Part shown: one piece after another, positions 57,034-64,000 of the stretch
How positions within the stretch are numbered: position 1 is the first letter of the stretch
How the letters are laid out: the number at the start of each line of letters is the position of its first letter
Assembly: GCA_016713365.1 (NCBI GenBank)
Contig: JADJPG010000021.1
Coordinates: 50,472-114,471, forward strand
DNA from: Verrucomicrobiota bacterium
GTDB lineage: Bacteria > Verrucomicrobiota > Verrucomicrobiia > Limisphaerales > JADJPG01
DNA length: 64,000 nucleotides
Direction: 5' to 3'
Made by a program: the position numbers and the translations under genes
Notes under the pieces: generated by a model
The model's database searches: none
Told to the model about the DNA's origin: nothing
The model's input: only the letters and a program-made list of their open reading frames with translations

Positions 57034-57993
57034 ATGGGCTCCACGTTGAGTCACTTCCGAAGATTCATCGGTCGCTTCACCGGCAGCCGTCGTGACCAGA
57101 CCCTCGACGAGGCTGTCTCGGATTCCTACGCTATTGCCCCGGCGGAACCACTGACACCGTCCCCTGCCGGCGTGGTCATTCCGAATTACGAACTCCTCCG
57201 TTCCATCGGCAGCGGCGCTTATGGCGAAGTCTGGCTCGCGCGCGGCGAGATCGGTGTCTACCACGCAATCAAGGTTGTCCACAAACGCAGCTTTCCGGAC
57301 CGCAGCCCATTTGAGCGGGAATACCGCGGCATCCTCCAATACACGCCCATCTCACGCACCCACCACGGGCTCGTTCCCATTCTGCACGTCGGGCGCGACA
57401 CCGGCACCGGCTTCTTCTACTACATCATGGAACTGGCGGATTGCGTGGAACGCGGGCGCGGCATCGAGCCATCCGCTTACACCGCGCGAACCCTGGCCCA
57501 TGAACTCGACACTCGCGGACGCCTCCCGGCCCAGGAATGTCTGCACCTCGGCATGGAACTCTGCGAAGCGCTTCGTTATCTCCACTCGAAGCAACTCATC
57601 CATCGCGACATCAAGCCCGCGAACATCATCTACGTAAACGGAGTCGCCAAGCTGGCGGACGTCGGGCTTGTCACACACATTGCCGAAGCTCGGCGCGATC
57701 CCAAGCAGCTTGGAACCGAAGGGTTCACTCCGCCCGAAGGACCGGGCACTCCGTGGGCGGATGTCTATAGCCTCGGCAAAGTCCTGTGCGAAGCCAGCCT
57801 CGGCGCCGCTGCGCTGCAGGGAACTCCCGTCTCGCTCGAGGACGTGGAGGACGGCGAACGCGCACGGCTCCAGCAGCTGTCCGAAGTTTTCTTCAAAGCC
57901 TCCCACGATGAACTTTCTGGTCGCTATCAGGCCATCGACGAAATGCACGACGCGTTAATGAAGTTGCAGGACCAGTTCGCGCAAGAATCCTGA
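57034..57993 (+). CDS. Serine/threonine protein kinase (soluble)
   Basis: The protein has 319 residues with a short N-terminal extension of about 48 residues, then a complete kinase domain: glycine loop SIGSGAYGEVWLAR, catalytic lysine in HAIKVVHK, catalytic loop IHRDIKPANIIY, and the magnesium motif as DVGL rather than DFG. The activation segment runs to PEGPGTPWADVYSLGKVLCE. No membrane helix or sensor domain is present, which is unusual for bacterial kinases of this class. It follows clpC on the same strand, but a terminator intervenes. Confidence 0.9.
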   Translation: MGSTLSHFRRFIGRFTGSRRDQTLDEAVSDSYAIAPAEPLTPSPAGVVIPNYELLRSIGSGAYGEVWLARGEIGVYHAIKVVHKRSFPDRSPFEREYRGILQYTPISRTHHGLVPILHVGRDTGTGFFYYIMELADCVERGRGIEPSAYTARTLAHELDTRGRLPAQECLHLGMELCEALRYLHSKQLIHRDIKPANIIYVNGVAKLADVGLVTHIAEARRDPKQLGTEGFTPPEGPGTPWADVYSLGKVLCEASLGAAALQGTPVSLEDVEDGERARLQQLSEVFFKASHDELSGRYQAIDEMHDALMKLQDQFAQES

Positions 57994-58033
57994 CGTCCCC
58001 TGCCCTCCTTCCGGAATCTCCCTTGGAAAGAAA

Positions 58034-58057
58034 AAGGCCGGACTTTCGTCCGGCCTT
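58034..58057 (-). terminator. Terminator of the large Ig-domain protein gene
   Basis: A perfect 10-bp stem AAGGCCGGAC (58034-58043) with GTCCGGCCTT (58048-58057) encloses a 4-base loop. On the minus strand it is followed by TTTCTTTCC. It lies 25 bases past the minus-strand stop. Confidence 0.85.
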
Positions 58058-58081
58058 CGCGATTTGAGACTCAACGTCCGT

Positions 58082-60808
58082 TTACTGACGCAGACGGTAG
58101 ATCTTGATTCCCGATCCCGCGCTCACCGACACCGTGTTCTTGCCACGCACCACCGTCGGTGCAGCGGAAACCGCCGTCCAGACCGTGTTCGCCACCGGTG
58201 TAGCCAGTGCGGAAGTTTCTTCCAAGACAGACGGCGTCGAAGAAGCCGCCCACGACAGCACCACCTGGTTGCCATTGCGAACGATCTCCAGGCGCGGCTG
58301 TGCCGTGCCCGCGACGAACGTCACGATGCTCGGGTTCGGGCTGAGCGCGTTGTTCGCCAGGTCAGCGACATTCTCCACCCAGACTTCATACGTTTCGCCC
58401 GCGGTCAACGGATTGAGCGGGGTGAAGATCACCGTCCGTCCATCGGCCTGCAGCGCCGCCGCGGAAGCATCGTTGTCCGGAAGGATCGAGTAGCTGAACG
58501 GCTCCGCTGCGGAACCCGCCTCCAGCAGTTCGTTGAAGCGCACCACCACATCCGTCAGGTTCGTGCTGAACGCCTCGACAATCTGCGGTCCGACCACATC
58601 GGGCACCACCGTCAATGTCGCCGTGCGGCTCGTCACCGACGCACCGTACTTCGACACCTGCACGCTGAACGTTCCGCCATTATCGCCTGCCACCGTCGGC
58701 AGGAACGTGTAGGTCGGCTTCGTCTCGCCGGAGATCGGGCTGCCGTCGCGGAACCATTGGTAGTGCAACGGCAGGCCGCTCGGATTGCTCACGCCCACCG
58801 AGAGCGTCGTAGGATTATTCTCATCCGCCGTGCGATCCGCGAGATCCTGCGCAATCGCCAGCGTGCCGCCCAGATTGCGCGGAGCCAGCGGGTAACCAAT
58901 CGCCGCACCCGCCAGCGCGTTCGCATCGGGAGCATCCGTATCCGGCGAATCCACCGGCGTCGGCACACCCGTGCCCGCGAGACGCGCCGCCACCTTGATG
59001 TAATCCGGGCCCACGGCGCCCTTGTACAAACCTTCGATGAAATACGCCCGGCCCGCGCGCAGCGCGAACGGCGACGACGTCAGGCGGTCCCAGTTATATG
59101 GCGCATTCTCCGTGCTCTGGCGCAGGATTTCCACCTTGCCCGCTTCCGAAGTTCCATTCGGATTCAGATTCACCACACCCAGCTGGCGCGTGCGCGCGTA
59201 GAAAACCCAGTTGCCCGACACCGGCGGGATGAACACGCCGCGAACGCGCGCGCCATAACCTTCCCGGGCATCGTCCGTCGCATACACCAGGCGCGAATCA
59301 AACGCCCGCAACGTGTCCGCCCGGTCCGGATTGTTCGGATAATCAGAATCCGCGAGTATCGATTCCACCGTGATCGCCGGGTCCTCCACCGGGAACGACT
59401 CCATCAACAACCCGTTCCCCACACCCGACGCCCACGAACGGAACGCCGGCGAACTCGACCCCGCGACATTGCCGACGGAATCCGTCGCACCGCTCAACGT
59501 CACCGTGTAATCCGTGTCTTCCGCCAACGGCGTGCCCAGCACCAGCACCACGGAACGCTCATTCGTCACGATTACCGACACTGGATTCCCACCGCCCGGC
59601 ACCGAGTAAATGGACGGCGAACTCACGCTCTCCGGAGTCACCGGTTCGCTGAACTCCACGATGATCTGGTCCAGCACCGCCACGCCGCCTCCGTCCACCG
59701 TCGGATACGAGAAGATCGCCTCCACTATCGGCGCCGCCGTGTCCGCAGACACCGTCACCTGCGCGGAGGAGCTCCGCTGAGTCGCCAGCGAATTGTAAAC
59801 CTCCACGTAATACGTACCCGAATCACTCACCTGCGCCTGCGCGACCGTATATGTCGGCAACGTCGCCCCGGCGATCGCGCCCACACCCTCCTTGTACCAT
59901 TGATAGAACAACGGCGCACCCGTCGCAGCCACACTCAGGCTGAACGACCGGTTCTGCTCCACCGCCGTCGAACCCACCGGATTCGACGTAATCGCCGGAG
60001 CCACGATCTCCACCTCCGCCAGCATCATCGCACTGAAGCCATAGCCGTAAGGCCCGTTCGCCATGCCTGAAGGCGTCGCGTTTGTATACTGCTTGCACGT
60101 AATCGTGAACGTCCCGTCCGGGAACGGCACAATATCATTCCAACCCACCACGGCGCCTTCCGCATTGCCACCGCTGTTGAACGCCGCCTCCCCCGCCGTC
60201 AGACCCGCCGCCGGGAACGTCACCGCCGTCAACACCCCCGGGCCGCCATTGCCGTTGATGTGCGCATCAGACCAACCCTCCGCCGAGATCATCGCCACCG
60301 ACCACCGCGTGCCGTAGCCACCATTACGCGCCGTCGAACCGCGGAACACATACCGCTTGTCCGGATTCAACCCGCCCACCGTCAACGTCACAAAACTCTC
60401 CGTCGTATTCGGCGGCACCGCCCGCACACCCACCAAGCCGTCATTCGCCAAATCGACGATCCCATAAAACAACCGCGCCATCGGCGAATTCGTCGACAAC
60501 GGCCGACCCACCGTGCCGAAATCATCCGGACCGCCCGTGCGCGTAAACGTCACCGTCGCCGTCAACGGCGTCCCCGTCAGATAATCCGTCAATGGCCCCG
60601 AAGAATCGGCCGGCGCACCCATGTCCAGATTCGAAACATTGGGCCCCGTAATCGCCCATCCATTTGCCACCGGCGCCGTCGAGGCCCGATGATCATTGAA
60701 CGCAATCCAGTTCGTCGTTTGCGCACCCGCCGGAGCCACCGCGGCGATCCACGCCACCGCCGTCAGCACTCCGCTCACCGTCAATTTGAGCAGTCGATTT
60801 ATCTTCAT
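58082..60808 (-). CDS. Large secreted protein with Ig-like, Big_5 and PA14-like domains
   Basis: The protein has 908 residues from the ATG at 60808, with a signal peptide (VSGVLTAVAWIAAVAPAGA). A beta-sandwich of about 250 residues with KRYVFRGSTARNGGYGTRWS is followed by an Ig-like domain (FSLSVAATGAPLFYQWYKEG). A Big_5 domain comes next (IIVEFSEPVTPESVSSPSIY), then a PA14-like lectin segment (GVFIPPVSGNWVFYARTRQ), a second Ig (LHYQWFRDGSPISGETKPTY) and a second Big_5 (VVVRFNELLEAGSAAEPFSY). The end is a short module (VVLSWAASSTPSVLEETSAL, ending IYRLRQ). It is probably a surface protein binding carbohydrate. The frame is intact throughout. Confidence 0.85.
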   Translation of the reverse strand: MKINRLLKLTVSGVLTAVAWIAAVAPAGAQTTNWIAFNDHRASTAPVANGWAITGPNVSNLDMGAPADSSGPLTDYLTGTPLTATVTFTRTGGPDDFGTVGRPLSTNSPMARLFYGIVDLANDGLVGVRAVPPNTTESFVTLTVGGLNPDKRYVFRGSTARNGGYGTRWSVAMISAEGWSDAHINGNGGPGVLTAVTFPAAGLTAGEAAFNSGGNAEGAVVGWNDIVPFPDGTFTITCKQYTNATPSGMANGPYGYGFSAMMLAEVEIVAPAITSNPVGSTAVEQNRSFSLSVAATGAPLFYQWYKEGVGAIAGATLPTYTVAQAQVSDSGTYYVEVYNSLATQRSSSAQVTVSADTAAPIVEAIFSYPTVDGGGVAVLDQIIVEFSEPVTPESVSSPSIYSVPGGGNPVSVIVTNERSVVLVLGTPLAEDTDYTVTLSGATDSVGNVAGSSSPAFRSWASGVGNGLLMESFPVEDPAITVESILADSDYPNNPDRADTLRAFDSRLVYATDDAREGYGARVRGVFIPPVSGNWVFYARTRQLGVVNLNPNGTSEAGKVEILRQSTENAPYNWDRLTSSPFALRAGRAYFIEGLYKGAVGPDYIKVAARLAGTGVPTPVDSPDTDAPDANALAGAAIGYPLAPRNLGGTLAIAQDLADRTADENNPTTLSVGVSNPSGLPLHYQWFRDGSPISGETKPTYTFLPTVAGDNGGTFSVQVSKYGASVTSRTATLTVVPDVVGPQIVEAFSTNLTDVVVRFNELLEAGSAAEPFSYSILPDNDASAAALQADGRTVIFTPLNPLTAGETYEVWVENVADLANNALSPNPSIVTFVAGTAQPRLEIVRNGNQVVLSWAASSTPSVLEETSALATPVANTVWTAVSAAPTVVRGKNTVSVSAGSGIKIYRLRQ

Positions 60809-61363
60809 AGTTGGTTTTGGTTGTAGGTTCAGAGAAAAGCCGGGAACTCCACTCCACCCACCCGCCCCATGCCCAAGCCGCTTGAGGCAAAAGGATGGGA
60901 ATTCAACCTGAAGAAATGCTCCAGGCATACGCTCAGGACCTGCGTTTGGGGACAGGCATCAAGCATCTTGAGAAAGGTGGACTTCCGAAAAACTGCCCCA
61001 AAACCGCCCCGAAAAGCAATCCAAAACTCTTTACAAATCACTCCTCGACCCTCCTCCGCGGAGCGCCAAACGCCGCTGCCGCGCGCTCGACCAGCTCATT
61101 CCCCTCCCGCAGTAGGAGCCGAACGAACCGCCGCCGCGCCTCGGATAGTCCCCCCTCCTTCGCGTCCATTCGCGCCTCTCGCGGGCAAACGGGACGCGTG
61201 CCGGCGTGACCTTCAGCGACTTGTTTCGACGATAATCCTTGATGGAAATACATAGCTCGGCTTTCCTCGCCACAGGAAAAATGAAGCCCTTGGAACAATC
61301 ACCAGTTTACCCACCAATGCACAACCCTGTGTACACTCTGCGGCCTAATATCTATTAGGCGTC
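60809..61363. other. Intergenic stretch without recognised gene
   Basis: About 555 bases lie between divergent genes. Overlapping open frames on both strands (for example 60869-61255 and 61031-61298) are Arg/Pro/Ser-rich and share no family features, so I treat them as noise. No RNA gene or repeat was identified. Confidence 0.35.
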
Positions 61364-61660
61364 ATGAGCACCCCTCCCGTTGAGATTCGTCCGTGTAGAG
61401 AGTGCCCGTTCACACGCGGCAGACAGTATCGCGTCCGCCAGAGTTTCGCTGCGTTGCGGGACTCTTTTACCGTCGGCGAGGTTATGACCTTCGACTCAGA
61501 TGCGTGGTCTCGATACGACGGCATCACCGGTTATTTCTTTCGTCACTCGGGTCGAGAGACCCTTCGAGTTTGGGACATCGACGACGATGCAGACATCCAG
61601 ATTTGGCGGGAGCTTTTTGAGGAGCTTCCTGATACCGTCGCACACAATGATGTCTCCTGA
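61364..61660 (+). CDS. Small uncharacterised protein, DUF3601-like
   Basis: The protein has 98 residues and begins at the ATG at 61364. The N terminus has a CRECPF motif. The core, GRQYRVRQSFAALRDSFTVG then GEVMTFDSDAWSRYDG, resembles the pattern of the DUF3601 family (G..Y.V...F...G..F..GE...F......Y.DG). The C terminus is acidic. The assignment is tentative and function is unknown. No neighbour suggests a role. Confidence 0.5.
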   Translation: MSTPPVEIRPCRECPFTRGRQYRVRQSFAALRDSFTVGEVMTFDSDAWSRYDGITGYFFRHSGRETLRVWDIDDDADIQIWRELFEELPDTVAHNDVS

Positions 61661-61837
61661 GAAACTAGCCTTGTAACTCATTAGATGGGAACGAGGCGGT
61701 AGTTCAGGCTCTGGCCATGCTCTCCAGGCGTTGGGGCTTCTTGCTCTTCATCTTCGCTTCTTCCTTCACAGCCACTGGTTGTAGGATTTTCTTTTGACTC
61801 CATTCTCGGTTGAACTAGCCTCGCGCCACCAATACTT

Positions 61838-62680
61838 ATGAGAATCGGCATCAATACTTTCCTGTTCACGTCTCCCTTCACCACGGAGAGCGTCAAGCTG
61901 TTCCCCATGTTCAAGAAGTGGGGCTTCGAGACGGTCGAGATTCCGGTCGAATCTCCCGAGCACATCGACGCCGCGAAGGTGAAGGCCGCCGCGGACAAGC
62001 ACGGCCTGGCCATCGGTTCCATCTGCGCCTGCATAGGTCCCGGACGCGATTTCCGCGGCACCGCCGCCGAGCAGAAGACGGCGATGGTTTACTGCAAGGC
62101 GATCATTGACCAGGCCGCGATCATGGGCTGCCCGCGCATCATCGGGCCGATCTATTCCGTGGTCGGCAAGGCGGACGCGGTGGAGCCCGCGGCGCAAAAG
62201 AAGGAATTCGCGCTGGTGGTGAAGAACCTGAAGGTGCTGGCCGCTTACGCCGCGAAGAAGGGCGTCGATCTCTGCATTGAGCCGCTCAACCGTTTCGAGA
62301 CGGATTTCCTGAACACGTGCGACAAGGGTCTAGCGTTGATCAAGGCGGTCGGCGCGAAGAATGTGAAGCTGCATCTCGATACGTTCCACATGAACATCGA
62401 GGAGAAGAATCAGGCGGACGCGATTCGCAAGGCGGGCAAGCTGCTGGGGCATTTCCACGCGTGCGGCAGCGACCGCGGCACGCCGGGCAACGATCACATC
62501 GATTGGAAGCCGATCATCAAGGCGTTGAAGGATATTGGCTACAAGGGCGACCTGGTGATCGAGAGCTTCACCACCGACGTGAAGGTGATCGCGCGCGCCG
62601 CCGCCATCTGGCGTCGCATCGAGCCGACGACGAACGAGATCGCCGTCAAAGGCATCAAGTTTTTGAAGAAGGTGCTGTAA
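61838..62680 (+). CDS. Sugar phosphate isomerase/epimerase (tagatose/psicose 3-epimerase-like)
   Basis: This TIM-barrel enzyme of the xylose-isomerase-like superfamily has 280 residues. Likely metal ligands are the Glu in CIEPLNRFE, the Asp in LHLDTFHMNIEE, the His in HFHACGSDRGTPGNDH and the Glu in LVIESFT, the set seen in D-tagatose/D-psicose 3-epimerases. Substrate remains open; homologues act on ketohexoses or inositols. No signal peptide is present. A terminator follows 25 bases after the stop. Confidence 0.88.
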   Translation: MRIGINTFLFTSPFTTESVKLFPMFKKWGFETVEIPVESPEHIDAAKVKAAADKHGLAIGSICACIGPGRDFRGTAAEQKTAMVYCKAIIDQAAIMGCPRIIGPIYSVVGKADAVEPAAQKKEFALVVKNLKVLAAYAAKKGVDLCIEPLNRFETDFLNTCDKGLALIKAVGAKNVKLHLDTFHMNIEEKNQADAIRKAGKLLGHFHACGSDRGTPGNDHIDWKPIIKALKDIGYKGDLVIESFTTDVKVIARAAAIWRRIEPTTNEIAVKGIKFLKKVL

Positions 62681-62705
62681 GCCGGCACCCGAACGTTTCT
62701 GAGTT

Positions 62706-62734
62706 GAAGCCCGGTCGCAAAACGACCGGGCTTC
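62706..62734 (+). terminator. Rho-independent terminator after the epimerase gene
   Basis: A perfect 12-bp stem GAAGCCCGGTCG (62706-62717) with CGACCGGGCTTC (62723-62734) has a CAAAA loop and is followed by GCTGTTTTC. Confidence 0.85.
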
Positions 62735-62901
62735 GCTGTTTTCACGGCTGGCGGCGGCCCTGAAATCGCGCCGGTTTTCGGGCAGATTTTCGCTTGCCAG
62801 CCTCCAAAACCTCCCGTAAACATTTGCTCCAGCTATCTATCTGCATGTTCTGGTATCGATCGATGAAGCTGCATGAATAAGCCTCAACCGCTGGGGGTCA
62901 T

Positions 62902-63702
62902 TTGAGTCGCCCCTTCTCTCCTCGTTCCTCCTATTCCCCGGGTTCCGCTGTTAGAGTAAATGGCAAGATTCGTGCGCGGGAAGTGCGCGTGATCGGGACA
63001 GACGGCCAGCAGCTCGGAGTGATTCCCCTGGCGGACGCCATCAATCTGGCGCGCGCCAAAGGCGTGGATCTCGTCGAGATTGCAGCGACGGCGAATCCGC
63101 CCGTCTGCCGCCTCGTGGATTTCGGCAAGTACCGCTACGAGCAGGCCAAGAAGGAAAAGGAAGCGCGGAAGCATCAGCACGCGAACAAGGTGAAGGAGAT
63201 TCAGCTGAGCCCGGGCATCGATCCTCACGATTTCGGGGTGAAGCTCAGTCATGCGATTGATTTCATGTGCGAGGAGATGAAGGTGAAGGTCACGCTTCGC
63301 TTCCGCGGCCGCGAGATGGCGCACAAGGAATTTGGGTTCCAGCAGATCGAGAAGTTCACCAAGGAAGTTGCCCCTTACGGGCATCCAGATTCACCGGCGA
63401 AACTGGTCGGCAAAGGCATCACAGTGATGTTCAGCCCGCTGCCACGCAACAAGCGCGCGAAGAATCCAAGGCAGGCGGAAATCGACGCGGAACGCGCAGC
63501 CGGCGGCGGCCCGGCGGCAGAAGAGACGCACGACGAAGACGAGCATGAGCAACACGCCAGCGAGTCGACGCCTGTGCAGGTGAAGACCGGCGGCAAGGGC
63601 CCGCAGAAGCCGGCTTCGTCCGACTCCTTTAACAATCCGTTCTCGAGCCTGGACATCAATGCGCCCCGGAATCCTCCCGCTGATCAGCAGCCGGAATCCT
63701 GA
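62902..63702 (+). CDS. infC: Translation initiation factor IF-3, TTG start, long C-terminal tail
   Basis: IF-3 binds the 30S subunit and proofreads start-codon selection. The first 190 residues match the family: VNGKIRAREVRVIGTDGQQL, then VDLVEIAATANPPVCRLVDF and GKYRYEQAKKEKEARK. The C-terminal domain follows with DFMCEEMKVKVTLRFRGREM and PYGHPDSPAKLVGKG. No ATG lies in frame between a stop at 62878 and this sequence; TTG at 62902, with GGGGGT just upstream, is the only good start. A further 75 residues, acidic and Pro-rich, extend past the usual end. Ribosomal protein genes rpmI and rplT do not follow. Confidence 0.95.
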   Translation: MSRPFSPRSSYSPGSAVRVNGKIRAREVRVIGTDGQQLGVIPLADAINLARAKGVDLVEIAATANPPVCRLVDFGKYRYEQAKKEKEARKHQHANKVKEIQLSPGIDPHDFGVKLSHAIDFMCEEMKVKVTLRFRGREMAHKEFGFQQIEKFTKEVAPYGHPDSPAKLVGKGITVMFSPLPRNKRAKNPRQAEIDAERAAGGGPAAEETHDEDEHEQHASESTPVQVKTGGKGPQKPASSDSFNNPFSSLDINAPRNPPADQQPES

Positions 63703-63757
63703 GCGCAACGTTCGAACTCAGCAGGGGCATTCACCCGCAAGTCGGCACAGGCCCGAA

Positions 63758-64000
63758 TTATCCGGCCCGGTGACCCCATGCCTTGACGAGCTCCGGAAAT
63801 CTACAACCGGTGCAGACCGCGTTCGAGTGTCCGCAGAAGTCCCGCACCACCTGCAGCAACCCTTGCTGCATCGCCGCGGTCTTCAATCCCCGAGGCATTG
63901 CGCCACCCAGCAGGCGCTGGCGGGCGAGCTTTAAAACCGAGTTATCCTCCGCAGCGGGCCACGCGAAGTAACGTCGTTCCATCTCGCGACGGAGCGATTC
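63758..64000 (-). CDS. C-terminal fragment of a DUF2851-like protein
   Basis: The minus-strand frame is open from the window edge, so the gene starts outside; the ATG at 63982 is internal. The end of the protein reads AAMQQGLLQVVRDFCGHSNA, then CTGCRFPELVKAW. The QQGL....DFC....C..C.FPEL pattern resembles DUF2851 C termini from memory. The two cysteines may bind metal. Function of the family is unknown. The gene is convergent with infC, with about 55 bases between stops. Confidence 0.55.
   Translation of the reverse strand, partial: ESLRREMERRYFAWPAAEDNSVLKLARQRLLGGAMPRGLKTAAMQQGLLQVVRDFCGHSNAVCTGCRFPELVKAWGHRAG

Noticed and set aside
58064..60070. 668-codon Arg/His-rich plus-strand frame
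   Set aside because: Antisense shadow of the Ig-domain protein, whose terminator and signal peptide are clear.
61681..62197. Minus-strand frames overlapping the epimerase start
   Set aside because: They overlap a well supported enzyme gene and lack motifs.
1..64000. CRISPR arrays, tRNA or rRNA genes, prophage or transposase genes
   Set aside because: None recognised by eye; the only regularly spaced repeats are the four coding units at 32387-35137, which are in frame.

Overview
The window looks like a piece of a GC-rich (about 60 percent by eye) Verrucomicrobiota chromosome, most likely from the Limisphaerales/Pedosphaera side of the phylum. This is inferred from the gene mix: large secreted proteins with Ig-like, InlB-type and CBM9-like domains, FG-GAP/ASPIC-UnbV proteins, a CotH-family protein, a fused ccoNO, and an mcsA-mcsB-clpC cluster in a didermal (lpxA-bearing) organism. 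No rRNA, tRNA, CRISPR array, transposase or prophage gene was recognised.

Layout. 1-4.2 kb: an unidentified gene end and a MacA/ABC-ATPase/FtsX-permease export operon. 4.4-8.2 kb: two secreted proteins (PQQ-like propeller; InlB-repeat protein). 8.4-14.7 kb: dinB, a TPR protein, a Wzc-like tyrosine autokinase with its Wza-like export partner, and a small His/Gly-rich exported protein. 15.1-19.7 kb: an unknown 111-residue protein, recA, then lpxA, radC and hflX. 19.8-36.3 kb: secreted proteins, namely a LamG-like protein, an FG-GAP/FGE/CRTAC1 operon, an M48 membrane protease, a CotH-family protein, a beta-helix protein, and a giant protein with four near-identical CBM9-like units. 36.5-42.3 kb: a sorbosone-dehydrogenase-like propeller, a lytic transglycosylase, and glpK-glpD. 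42.5-51 kb: a complete cbb3 oxidase operon in the order ccoI-ccoS-ccoNO-ccoQ-ccoP-ccoG-ccoH-safE. 51.4-58 kb: a D-lactate-dehydrogenase-like enzyme, the arginine-phosphorylation/unfoldase set mcsA-mcsB-clpC, and a Ser/Thr kinase. 58-64 kb: a large Ig-domain secreted protein, a small unknown, a sugar epimerase, infC starting at TTG, and the end of a DUF2851-like gene.

Two things dominate the reading. First, many conserved genes, including recA, glpD, ccoG, ccoP, the M48 protease and the LDH-like gene, are broken by one- or two-base indels, often in short homopolymers. When the frames are joined the family sequence is restored. This looks more like uncorrected sequencing indels than gene decay, so several spans below join frames. 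The lesion in ccoO is different: about 30 residues, including the first cysteine of its haem motif, are absent. Second, at least five otherwise unrelated secreted proteins end in a similar short C-terminal module that finishes in an (F/I)(F/Y)R(L/T/A) motif. It may be a shared sorting or attachment signal.

Mobile-repeat traces are small and palindromic: one sits in frame inside ccoI, and two lie in intergenic DNA next to glpK and before the transglycosylase.
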